This document shows, piece by piece, positions 1 through 5,550 of a stretch of 5,765 nucleotides of DNA; the stretch's first letter is position 1, and each line of letters starts with the position of its first letter. The stretch comes from Acidobacteriota bacterium (lineage in GTDB: Bacteria; Acidobacteriota; Vicinamibacteria; Vicinamibacterales; 2-12-FULL-66-21), in the NCBI GenBank assembly GCA_013362195.1, contig JABFWM010000355.1:1-5765 (forward strand). The letters run 5' to 3'. The translations under genes and the position numbers were made by a program. The notes under the pieces are model-generated. The model made no database searches. It worked only from the letters and a program-made list of their open reading frames with translations, and was not told the DNA's origin.

Positions 1-246
1 CAGCACGGCGCCGGCGGCGATGATCAGCGCGACGATCGCCGCGTGCGTCGAGGGCCGGCGCCCGGCGACGTGCGCCGTCAGGAACCCCGCGATCAGCGCG
101 GACACGCAGCCCCAGACGATGCTGCCGATCTTGAAGGCCTGCGTGGCCGGCGCGTGCGGCGCCTGTCCTGACAGTTGAAACAGCAGCGCCGCCGATCCGG
201 CGAATACGAGGTAGCCGGCCGCCACCGCGCCGAGGCTGCGGATCAT
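1..246 (-). CDS. Small integral membrane protein, C-terminus cut by window edge
   Basis: The minus-strand frame is open from an ATG at 246 to the left edge, giving 82 residues with no stop. It begins MIRSLGAVAAGYLVF. Three hydrophobic stretches are visible, about residues 5-24, 39-60 and 68-82, the last running off the window. Short polar links separate them (SGQAPHAPATQ, then HVAGRRPSTH), so it is very probably a multi-pass inner-membrane protein. I do not recognise the family and no catalytic motif is visible. An in-frame ATG at 270 would add MVRVDSPL; I prefer 246 because the hydrophobic part begins right after it and a TAGACT hexamer lies 8 bases before it. Neither ATG has a convincing Shine-Dalgarno. 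It is on the same strand as the upstream peptidase, about 150 bases away with no visible terminator between, so co-transcription is possible. Confidence 0.6.
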   Translation of the reverse strand, partial: MIRSLGAVAAGYLVFAGSAALLFQLSGQAPHAPATQAFKIGSIVWGCVSALIAGFLTAHVAGRRPSTHAAIVALIIAAGAVL

Positions 247-254
247 GAGCGGAG

Positions 255-260
255 AGTCTA
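255..260 (-). promoter_or_regulatory. Possible -10 box of the membrane-protein gene
   Basis: On the minus strand the hexamer TAGACT fits the TAnnnT core of a -10 box and ends 8 bases before the ATG at 246. Transcription would then start about 2 bases before the ATG. No -35 match is visible. It also lies inside the coding frame if the alternative ATG at 270 is used. Weak on its own; it gains weight because the other genes here show the same arrangement. Confidence 0.3.
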
Positions 261-400
261 CCCGAACCATCGCCAGCCGCGTGAGCCAACCCGCCGCCAG
301 CCGTCGCCTCTTGCCTGCGCGCGGCCGATGCGCCGCCGGCTCGCTTCAACGTCATGCGACTCGCTGGATTCGGCCGTCAGCTGGCCGTGGTTCGGTCAGC

Positions 401-2593
401 TCATTGCCGCCGCTGGCCTCCATGATCCGTCTTCCGCGCTCCGTCCGGTACGTCGGCGTCGAGAATCAGGCTGTCGATGAAGAACTCCATCATGCGCTGC
501 TGGTTGACGCCCGAATGCCCCTGGTCGGGCCCGACCTGCAGATCGAAGCTCTTGCCGGCCTGCTGCAGCGATTTGATCAGCTGCAGCGAGTTGGCGGGAT
601 GCACGTTGTTGTCCGCCGTCCCGTAATACAGCAGGAGCCGGCCCTTGAGGCGCTCCGCGTACTTCATCGCCGACCCCGCGTCGTAGCCGGCGGCGTTCTC
701 CTCCGGCGTCCACATGTAGCGCTCGGTGTAGATCGTGTCGTAGTTGCGCCAGTCGGTTGGCGGCGACGAGGCCGACGCCGCGGCGAACACGTCAGGGTGC
801 CGCAGCAACTCCATCAGCGCGCTGTAGCCGCCGTACGACGTGCCGTAGATCCCGACGCGCGTGCGGTCCACGTACGGGCGGCTCCACAGCGCTTTGACCC
901 CTTCGGCCATGTCGTCGATCTCGGTTTGTCCGAGCTTCAGGTAGAGGCTGTCGAGCGCGCGTTTGCCGAGGCCCGGCGCCGCCCGCGAATCGAGATTGAC
1001 GACGAGGAACCCGTACTCGGTGAGGCTGTTCGGCAGCGTGAAGCGCTCGTTCGCCGTGTTGCTGCCGGACGCCGGTCCGCCATAAACGCTGACGAGCGTC
1101 GGGTACTTCCGCGCCGGATCGAACGTCGAGGGGAAATGCATCAACCCGCGCAGCGTCGTCTTTCCGTCAGCGGCGGTGTAGGTGATCATCTCGACCTTCT
1201 TGAGTCCGAGCTGGTCGAACCTCGTCGTGTCGCTCTTCGCGAGCTCCGCGACGATCCGGCCGTCGCTGTCGACGAGGCGCGATGTCGGCGGCACGTCGTG
1301 CGCCTGCGCGACGTCGACGAAGAAACGGCCGTCCGGCGACATGTTGACCGTGTGGTGCAGCGCCGGATCGGTGAGCCGCGCGTCGCCGCTGCCGTCGAGG
1401 CCGACGCGATGCAGCTGCAGCTTCAGCGGATTGTCGCCGTCGCGCGCCGTATAGAAGAAGAGGTTCCTGGCCTCGTCCACGTGCGCGATGCCGCCCGCTT
1501 CGAAGGTCGTGCTCGCGGTGAGCGGCGCGATCAACTTGCCCGAAAGATCATACAGATAGAAGTTCTTCCAGCCATTGCGCTCCGACGCCCAGACGAAGCG
1601 GCGGCCGTCCTTCAGGAACCGCCGCTCGGGGCTGTTCTCGATCCAGCCGGTCGGCCACTCCTCGTGGATAACCGTGCGGCAGCGGCCAGTCTCGGGACGG
1701 CAGGCCGCAAACTCCAGGACGTTCTGCCGGCGATTGGTGCGGTTGAGCAGCAGCTCCGTGCCATCCTGCGACCACTCGATGCCGTACACGTAATGACCGA
1801 CGACGTCGTTGGTGAAGGGCTTGCCGTCTCGCACGTCGATCCTCGTCGTCTTCTTCGCGGCGAGGTCGTAGACGAAGAGATCGACCACCGGATTCGGCGA
1901 ACCGGACTTTGGATAGGCCTCGACGTCGAGCGTGTCGTAGATCGCCGTCTGCTGCATCTGCAGGTAGTAATCGGGCACCGGCTTTTCATCGAACCGGTAG
2001 AACGCGAGGCGGCGCCCGCCGGGCGACCACCACATCGCCGTGCGCTGATCGAGCTCTTCGCCGTAGACCCAGCTCGCGGTGCCGTACTTGATGCGATCCT
2101 TGTCGTTGCCGTCGTTGGTGATGGCGGTCGACGAGCCGTCGGGCGCCGTGAGCCACACATTGCGATCGCGATACACGGCGGTCAGAGTGCCATCGGGCGA
2201 CGCGGCGGTCTCGAACTGCCGTCCACGCGCGGGCTCTCCCTGTCCGGTCGTGCGGCCCCGTCTGTCGCGGACGACGCGCGTGGTGGCCGGCGCGTCGCCG
2301 ACCACGGTCGCGTGCTTCGACGCGACATCGAAGCGATACAGCTTCCCGTCGAGCGCGTACTCGAACGACGAGCCGTCTGCCTTCCATTCCGGCACCACCG
2401 TGCCGAGCTTCACGGCGCCGGGCATCTGGGCGGCCATCCGCGTGTACTGCTCGTAGCCGGGCATTTGCCGCAGCCGGTCCTGCGCCGCGGTCGACGTGTG
2501 GAGCGCGGCGATGACGGCGGCCGCCGGCAGCGCCGCGCGCAGCCAGGCACCGTAAACGGAGCGACGGGTTGGCAACGAGATCTCCTTGGACAT
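401..2593 (-). CDS. Secreted dipeptidyl-peptidase IV family serine peptidase (S9B)
   Basis: 730 residues, full length for bacterial DPP4-type enzymes, which remove N-terminal dipeptides, classically Xaa-Pro, from peptides. The N-terminus is a signal peptide: basic start with RR at 10-11, hydrophobic core ALPAAAVIAAL at about 21-31, probable cleavage after STAA (residue 37). A beta-propeller domain follows (about 40-480), with the DPP4 hallmark WVYGEELD; Glu179-Glu180 would hold the substrate amino terminus. The alpha/beta-hydrolase domain (about 485-710) has the oxyanion tyrosine in VSVYGGP (Tyr504), the nucleophile in GTSYGGY (Ser586), Asp661 in GTADNNVH and His693 in QGHSG, so the triad is intact. 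Cys298 and Cys305 appear to be the only cysteines and may form a disulfide, fitting an extracytoplasmic enzyme. I chose the ATG at 2593 because it directly precedes the signal peptide; an in-frame GTG at 2599 is the alternative. It lies 41 bases after recQ. Exact dipeptide preference is not readable. Confidence 0.95.
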   Translation of the reverse strand: MSKEISLPTRRSVYGAWLRAALPAAAVIAALHTSTAAQDRLRQMPGYEQYTRMAAQMPGAVKLGTVVPEWKADGSSFEYALDGKLYRFDVASKHATVVGDAPATTRVVRDRRGRTTGQGEPARGRQFETAASPDGTLTAVYRDRNVWLTAPDGSSTAITNDGNDKDRIKYGTASWVYGEELDQRTAMWWSPGGRRLAFYRFDEKPVPDYYLQMQQTAIYDTLDVEAYPKSGSPNPVVDLFVYDLAAKKTTRIDVRDGKPFTNDVVGHYVYGIEWSQDGTELLLNRTNRRQNVLEFAACRPETGRCRTVIHEEWPTGWIENSPERRFLKDGRRFVWASERNGWKNFYLYDLSGKLIAPLTASTTFEAGGIAHVDEARNLFFYTARDGDNPLKLQLHRVGLDGSGDARLTDPALHHTVNMSPDGRFFVDVAQAHDVPPTSRLVDSDGRIVAELAKSDTTRFDQLGLKKVEMITYTAADGKTTLRGLMHFPSTFDPARKYPTLVSVYGGPASGSNTANERFTLPNSLTEYGFLVVNLDSRAAPGLGKRALDSLYLKLGQTEIDDMAEGVKALWSRPYVDRTRVGIYGTSYGGYSALMELLRHPDVFAAASASSPPTDWRNYDTIYTERYMWTPEENAAGYDAGSAMKYAERLKGRLLLYYGTADNNVHPANSLQLIKSLQQAGKSFDLQVGPDQGHSGVNQQRMMEFFIDSLILDADVPDGARKTDHGGQRRQ

Positions 2594-2603
2594 GCTCACG
2601 TCA

Positions 2604-2609
2604 ATTCTA
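2604..2609 (-). promoter_or_regulatory. Probable -10 box of the DPP4-family gene
   Basis: TAGAAT on the minus strand matches the TATAAT consensus at five of six positions. It lies in the 41-base gap after the recQ stop and ends 10 bases before the ATG at 2593. The expected transcription start is about 2597, leaving a leader of 3-5 bases. No -35 match is seen at 17 bases. It suggests the peptidase can be transcribed separately from recQ. Confidence 0.45.
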
Positions 2610-2634
2610 GTGGCCCGGGGACTCCTCGCCGCCC

Positions 2635-4461
2635 TCACGTCCCTTGAGCTGCGCCAAGGTAGGCGCGTATCTCGTCCACGAACGCGCCGCCGAGTTGCTC
2701 CGCTTTCCTCGCGCCAATGCCGTATACGCCGCGGAGCGCCGCCAGCGAGGTCGGTTTCACCCTCGCCAGCTCGCGCAGCGTCGTATCGTGAAAGATGACG
2801 TACGGCGGCACGCCGCGCGCGCGGGCGATCTGCAGGCGGACGCCGCGCAGGCGCTCGAAGAGATCGCGATCGACGTCCTGCCACGACTCGGTCTCGGCGC
2901 GCGAGCGCACCGGCAGGCGGTCCTTCGCCGGACGCTTCTGTCGCGCCAGCGCCAGTCCCGGGCGCGACGCCGCGTCCTTCAGCAGCGCGATCCCCTCATC
3001 GGTGAGCGCCAGCACCGGATACGGCTCGTCGGTCTGCCGCAGCAGGCCGGTGGCCGCGAGCTGTTCGATGTAGCCGCGTACTTCCGCGACCGGCGCGTCC
3101 TTCAGCAATCCAAACGTCGACAGCCGATCGTGTCCGCGCCCGGCGACCTGTTCGCTCTCGCTGCCGCAGAGGACGTTCGCCACGTGCGCCGCGCCGAAGC
3201 GCTGGCCGACTCGCGCCACGCACGACAGGATCTTGCGGGCAACGACCGTCGCGTCGGCGACCGACTCGAGCTCGCCGAGGCAGTAGTCGCACGCGCCGCA
3301 GTCGCGCTTCGCATACGCCTCGCCGAAGTAGCGCACGAGATGGCGGTGACGGCAGCCGACGCCGGCGGCGTACCGCTCCATGTCGCGCAGCAGCGCGCGC
3401 CGCGCGTCGCTCAGCTCGCCGTTCCGGTCGAGCAGCATGCGCCACTTGAGAAAGTCGGCGCCCGAATAGATCAGCACGCACTCGGCTTCGAGCCCGTCGC
3501 GTCCGGCGCGTCCGGATTCCTGCTGGTAGTGCTCGACCGACTGCGGCGCGCCCGCGTGCACGACGAAGCGCACGTCCGATCGATCGATGCCCATCCCGAA
3601 CGCCACCGTCGCGACCACGACGTCCGCCTCTTCGTTCAGGAAGGCATCCTGGTGGCGATGCCGGTCCGCATCGTCGAGCCCGGCGTGGTAGGGCCGCGCG
3701 CGCACGCCTTGCTCGCGCAGCCACGCCGCCAGCGCATCCACCTCGCGGCGCGACGGGCAGTAGACGATCCCCGCCTGGCCGCGATGACGCGAGAGGATGT
3801 CCTGGAGCTGGCGCTTGAGGCTCGCGCGCGGCAGCACGCGATAGACAAGATTGGGTCGATCGAACGATCCGACCAGTTCGAGCGGATCGTTCAGCGCGAG
3901 CTGCGCGACGATGTCGCGGCGGACGCGCGCCGTCGCGGTGGCGGTGAACGCGTGCAGGCTCACGTTCGGGAAGCGCGCCCGCACCGTCCCCAGCTGGCGG
4001 TACTCCGGACGGAAGTCGTGTCCCCATTGACTGATGCAGTGCGCTTCGTCGACCGCGATGAAGGACAGCGGGCCGCGGAACAGCGACAGGAAGCTCTCCC
4101 CCGCGTCGCCGGCGAGCCGCTCGGGCGAGACGTAAACCAGGGCGAAGCGTCCCTCGCGAATGCCGGCGGCGGTCGCTGCCTTCTCGTCGGCGGAGAGCGC
4201 GCTGTTGTAGCACGCGGCGGCAATCCCGTTGCCGGTCAGGGTGTCGACCTGGTCCTTCATCAGCGAGATGAGCGGCGAGACGACGAGCCCGAGGCCGCCG
4301 GCCACGAGCGCGGGCGCCTGAAAGCAGAGCGACTTGCCGCCGCCGGTCGGCAGCACGACGAGCGAGTCGCGGCGCGTGAGAATCGCGTCCATCGCGTCGC
4401 GCTGCAGCGGGCGAAACGCGGTGTAGCCCCAGTACCGTGCGAGGACGTCTTCGAGAGTGAT
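2635..4461 (-). CDS. recQ: ATP-dependent DNA helicase RecQ, full-length with RQC and HRDC domains
   Basis: A 3'-5' DNA helicase of recombination and fork repair. Counting from the ATC at 4461 it has 608 residues. The N-terminus, TLEDVLARYWGYTAFRPLQ, carries motif 0 (Gln20). Walker A TGGGKS is at 39-44, DEAH at 138-141, the aromatic loop SQWGHDFRPEYRQ at 144-156, motif III FTATA at 172-176, motif V around AFGMGID and motif VI QESGRAGRDG at 314-323. The zinc module shows Cys370, 388, 391 and 394 around HLVRYFGE and CGACDYC. A winged-helix RQC region (about 408-498), a charged linker and an HRDC domain (about 528-608, with VPPYVIFHD and GVYGIGARKAEQL) follow. The start is odd: codons back to the in-frame TGA contain no ATG, GTG or TTG. 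The first ATG (4392, residue 24) would remove motif 0, so I extend to ATC, where family homology begins; an automatic caller would probably choose 4392. Function is certain, the start is not. Confidence 0.93.
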   Translation of the reverse strand: MTLEDVLARYWGYTAFRPLQRDAMDAILTRRDSLVVLPTGGGKSLCFQAPALVAGGLGLVVSPLISLMKDQVDTLTGNGIAAACYNSALSADEKAATAAGIREGRFALVYVSPERLAGDAGESFLSLFRGPLSFIAVDEAHCISQWGHDFRPEYRQLGTVRARFPNVSLHAFTATATARVRRDIVAQLALNDPLELVGSFDRPNLVYRVLPRASLKRQLQDILSRHRGQAGIVYCPSRREVDALAAWLREQGVRARPYHAGLDDADRHRHQDAFLNEEADVVVATVAFGMGIDRSDVRFVVHAGAPQSVEHYQQESGRAGRDGLEAECVLIYSGADFLKWRMLLDRNGELSDARRALLRDMERYAAGVGCRHRHLVRYFGEAYAKRDCGACDYCLGELESVADATVVARKILSCVARVGQRFGAAHVANVLCGSESEQVAGRGHDRLSTFGLLKDAPVAEVRGYIEQLAATGLLRQTDEPYPVLALTDEGIALLKDAASRPGLALARQKRPAKDRLPVRSRAETESWQDVDRDLFERLRGVRLQIARARGVPPYVIFHDTTLRELARVKPTSLAALRGVYGIGARKAEQLGGAFVDEIRAYLGAAQGT

Positions 4462-4467
4462 GCCCCT

Positions 4468-4476
4468 ATTATTGCA
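4468..4476 (-). promoter_or_regulatory. Extended -10 promoter of recQ
   Basis: On the minus strand, TGC followed by AATAAT closely matches the extended -10 element TGnTATAAT, with one mismatch in the hexamer. It is an AT-rich patch in GC-rich DNA. With the usual six-base discriminator the transcript would start at 4461, the A of the proposed ATC start codon, which would make the mRNA leaderless. No -35 match is visible, as is common for extended -10 promoters. Confidence 0.5.
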
Positions 4477-4522
4477 GCATTCGTGGTACGCGGAGCGTCG
4501 CGAGCATCACTGGCGAGGATGA

Positions 4523-4696
4523 TTGCGGCGCGTCCTTGCCGCCACAATCGTGCTCGCAGTTCCGCAGCATCCTTCGTCCGCGGCAGTGCCCGTCCGCGTC
4601 GAAGAAACGCCCCTCGCGCAGATCCACGACGCGATGAAGGCGGGCCGCGCGCGACGCGCATCTACGGCGCACCGGAACGGGGACAGTCACAGTTAA
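4523..4696 (+). pseudogene. N-terminal remnant of a secreted amidase-like protein
   Basis: A TTG at 4523 preceded by GAGG (4515-4518) opens a 57-residue frame that ends at a TAA inside the first palindrome. The first ~20 residues look like a signal peptide (RRVLAATIVLAVPQHPSSA). Next comes VEETPLAQIHDAMKAGRA, which resembles the start of amidase-signature enzymes, where a segment like 'TIAQLQAAMAAGRLTSRQLV' opens the domain. After about 4651 the resemblance stops and the frame runs through arginine-rich sequence into the repeat. No part of the catalytic core (Ser-Ser-Lys, GGSSGG) is present downstream. I read it as the surviving 5' end of a gene once divergent from recQ. The amidase assignment is from memory and rests on about 20 residues; it could instead be a short exported peptide. 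Confidence 0.4.
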
Positions 4697-4733
4697 TCGC
4701 GAAAATGGGATTAACTGTGACTGTCCCCGTTCT
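4671..4733. repeat. REP-like palindromic repeat, copy 1 (perfect 24-bp stem)
   Basis: Bases 4675-4698 are exactly complementary to 4709-4732, giving an uninterrupted 24-bp stem around the 10-base loop GCGAAAATGG. The arm core is GGGGACAGTCACAGTTAATC. The 63-base unit recurs 83 bases downstream with 58 of 63 positions identical. It lies in intergenic DNA, has no run of T after the stem as an intrinsic terminator would, and sits between divergent genes where no terminator is needed. Size, palindrome and intergenic location fit the REP elements mobilised by RAYT (Y1 family) transposases; no such transposase gene is in the window. Confidence 0.9.
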
Positions 4734-4753
4734 TAGCGTGCCCGCGGCGGGCC

Positions 4754-4816
4754 ACCGGAACCGGGACACTCACAGTTCGTCGCGAAAATGGGATTAACTG
4801 TGACTGTCACCGTTCT
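4754..4816. repeat. REP-like palindromic repeat, copy 2 (imperfect stem)
   Basis: Same orientation and length as the copy at 4671, separated from it by 20 bases. Five substitutions distinguish them: four in the left arm and one in the right (4809). Each breaks a stem pair, so 19 of 24 pairs remain. The loop and inner right arm are unchanged: 4780-4808 matches 4697-4725 over 29 bases. It ends 21 bases before the TACAAT box that precedes the pnuC leader. Confidence 0.9.
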
Positions 4817-4837
4817 GCCCACCTCGGCACCACGGCA

Positions 4838-4843
4838 TACAAT
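4838..4843 (+). promoter_or_regulatory. Probable -10 box for the pnuC transcript
   Basis: TACAAT matches TATAAT at five of six positions and is followed six bases later by GTG at 4850, so the predicted transcription start coincides with that codon. No convincing -35 is seen. Repeat copy 2 covers the region where a -35 would begin (about -35 and upstream). Confidence 0.5.
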
Positions 4844-4849
4844 GCCTCC

Positions 4850-4966
4850 GTGCGGCGACACGCCTTGACCGCGCTTCTCGCGATTCTGCGGGGGGGCGCG
4901 CCGGGACTCGATCCCGACGTCGGCCCCGTCCACCTCCCCGCCCCGCGGTCCGCGCCCGCGCGCTGA
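4850..4966 (+). CDS. Possible 38-residue leader peptide overlapping pnuC
   Basis: A GTG six bases after the TACAAT box opens a frame of 38 codons ending in TGA at 4964-4966; the stop shares its A with the pnuC ATG (TGATG). The predicted peptide starts MRRHALTALLAIL and ends in a Pro/Arg-rich tail (LPAPRSAPAR). Third codon positions are strongly G/C, as in the real genes here, and the only pnuC-frame alternative upstream is a CTG. I recognise no family. pnuC has no Shine-Dalgarno of its own, so ribosomes finishing this ORF could re-initiate there. A stable stem is possible within it (4888-4896 with 4933-4941, nine pairs including one G-U). It may equally be untranslated leader or the decayed 5' end of another gene. 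Confidence 0.4.
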   Translation: MRRHALTALLAILRGGAPGLDPDVGPVHLPAPRSAPAR

Positions 4967-5550
4967 TGCTCGAGTTCATCGCCGTCGCCTGCGGCCTCGC
5001 GAACGTCTACCTGACGGTCCGTCAGAACATCTGGTGCTGGCCAATCGGCGCCGTGATGGTGTCGCTCTACATCTACATCTTCTTCGAGGCAAAGCTCTAT
5101 TCCGACACGCTGCTGAACGTCTTCTTTCTCGTCATGCAGTTCTACGGCTGGTATCAGTGGACCCGCGGGCCGGTCGCGCACGCGAAGTCGCTCTCCGCGA
5201 TCCGCCGCCTGGCCCGCCGCGGGCGGACCGGGACGATCGCCGGCGTGCTTGGCGGCACCGCACTCATCGGCACGGCCATGCACCGCTACACCGACGCCGC
5301 GCTGCCCTATCCAGACGCGTTCACGACGATGCTGAGCGTGTTTGCGCAGTTTCTGATGACGAAGAAGTTCCTCGAGAACTGGACGCTCTGGATCATCGCT
5401 GACATCGTCTACATCGGCGTCTACGCGATCAAGGACCTGTATTGGACCTGCGGGCTGTACGCGGTGTTCCTCGGCCTGTGCGTGCAGGGCTATCGCGAAT
5501 GGAAGAAGGACGAAGGAGCGCACGCGCAGGGCTCAGGGATCACCGCCTAG
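4966..5550 (+). CDS. pnuC: PnuC-family nicotinamide riboside transporter
   Basis: 194 residues, normal for PnuC, an inner-membrane facilitator that brings nicotinamide riboside into the cell, where a kinase traps it for NAD synthesis. About seven hydrophobic segments are visible (roughly 3-18, 24-40, 47-64, 89-104, 117-132, 138-154, 160-177). Family motifs are clear: an N-terminal segment with ANVYLTVRQN then IWCWPIG (22-28), YSDTLLN (45-51), QFYGWYQW (58-65), and the block from PYPDAFTTMLSVFAQFLMTKK through ENWTLWIIADIVYIGVY (about 114-153). A basic loop (RRLARRGR, 80-87) splits the two three-helix halves, and a hydrophilic tail ends the protein. Relatives PnuT and PnuX carry thiamine or riboflavin; nothing here excludes them, but no riboswitch is evident and no NadR or kinase gene is in view. 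ATG 4966 is chosen because family homology begins there. Expression probably depends on the leader ORF it overlaps. Confidence 0.93.
   Translation: MLEFIAVACGLANVYLTVRQNIWCWPIGAVMVSLYIYIFFEAKLYSDTLLNVFFLVMQFYGWYQWTRGPVAHAKSLSAIRRLARRGRTGTIAGVLGGTALIGTAMHRYTDAALPYPDAFTTMLSVFAQFLMTKKFLENWTLWIIADIVYIGVYAIKDLYWTCGLYAVFLGLCVQGYREWKKDEGAHAQGSGITA

Noticed and set aside
355..425. Short ORF from ATG 421 (MEASGG...) and a CGGCC/GGCCG hairpin after the peptidase stop
   Set aside because: The ORF is only 23 codons and overlaps the peptidase end; the stem is 5 bp without a T run, so I call neither a gene nor a terminator.
245..2647. 800-codon open frame on the plus strand opposite the peptidase
   Set aside because: It is Arg/Val/Ala-rich, has no recognisable domain, and lies antisense to a clear DPP4-family gene. 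Long antisense frames are usual in GC-rich coding DNA.
2594..2884. 97-residue N-terminal extension of the peptidase frame into recQ
   Set aside because: The extension is Arg-rich, overlaps the recQ HRDC domain, and would bury the signal peptide that begins at 2593.
4469..4690. 73-codon minus-strand ORF upstream of recQ
   Set aside because: It starts inside palindrome copy 1, is antisense to the amidase-like remnant and has no protein-like features.
2644..4797. 717-codon open frame on the plus strand opposite recQ
   Set aside because: Same cause; it also runs through both palindromes, and recQ on the other strand has every helicase motif.
4671..4816. Two-repeat CRISPR array or intrinsic terminators
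   Set aside because: A single 20-base gap between 63-base palindromic units is not a CRISPR layout, and there is no T tract or convergent gene end to suit a terminator.
4807..5523. 238-codon minus-strand ORF opposite pnuC
   Set aside because: It is an antisense shadow of pnuC, composed of charged low-complexity sequence.
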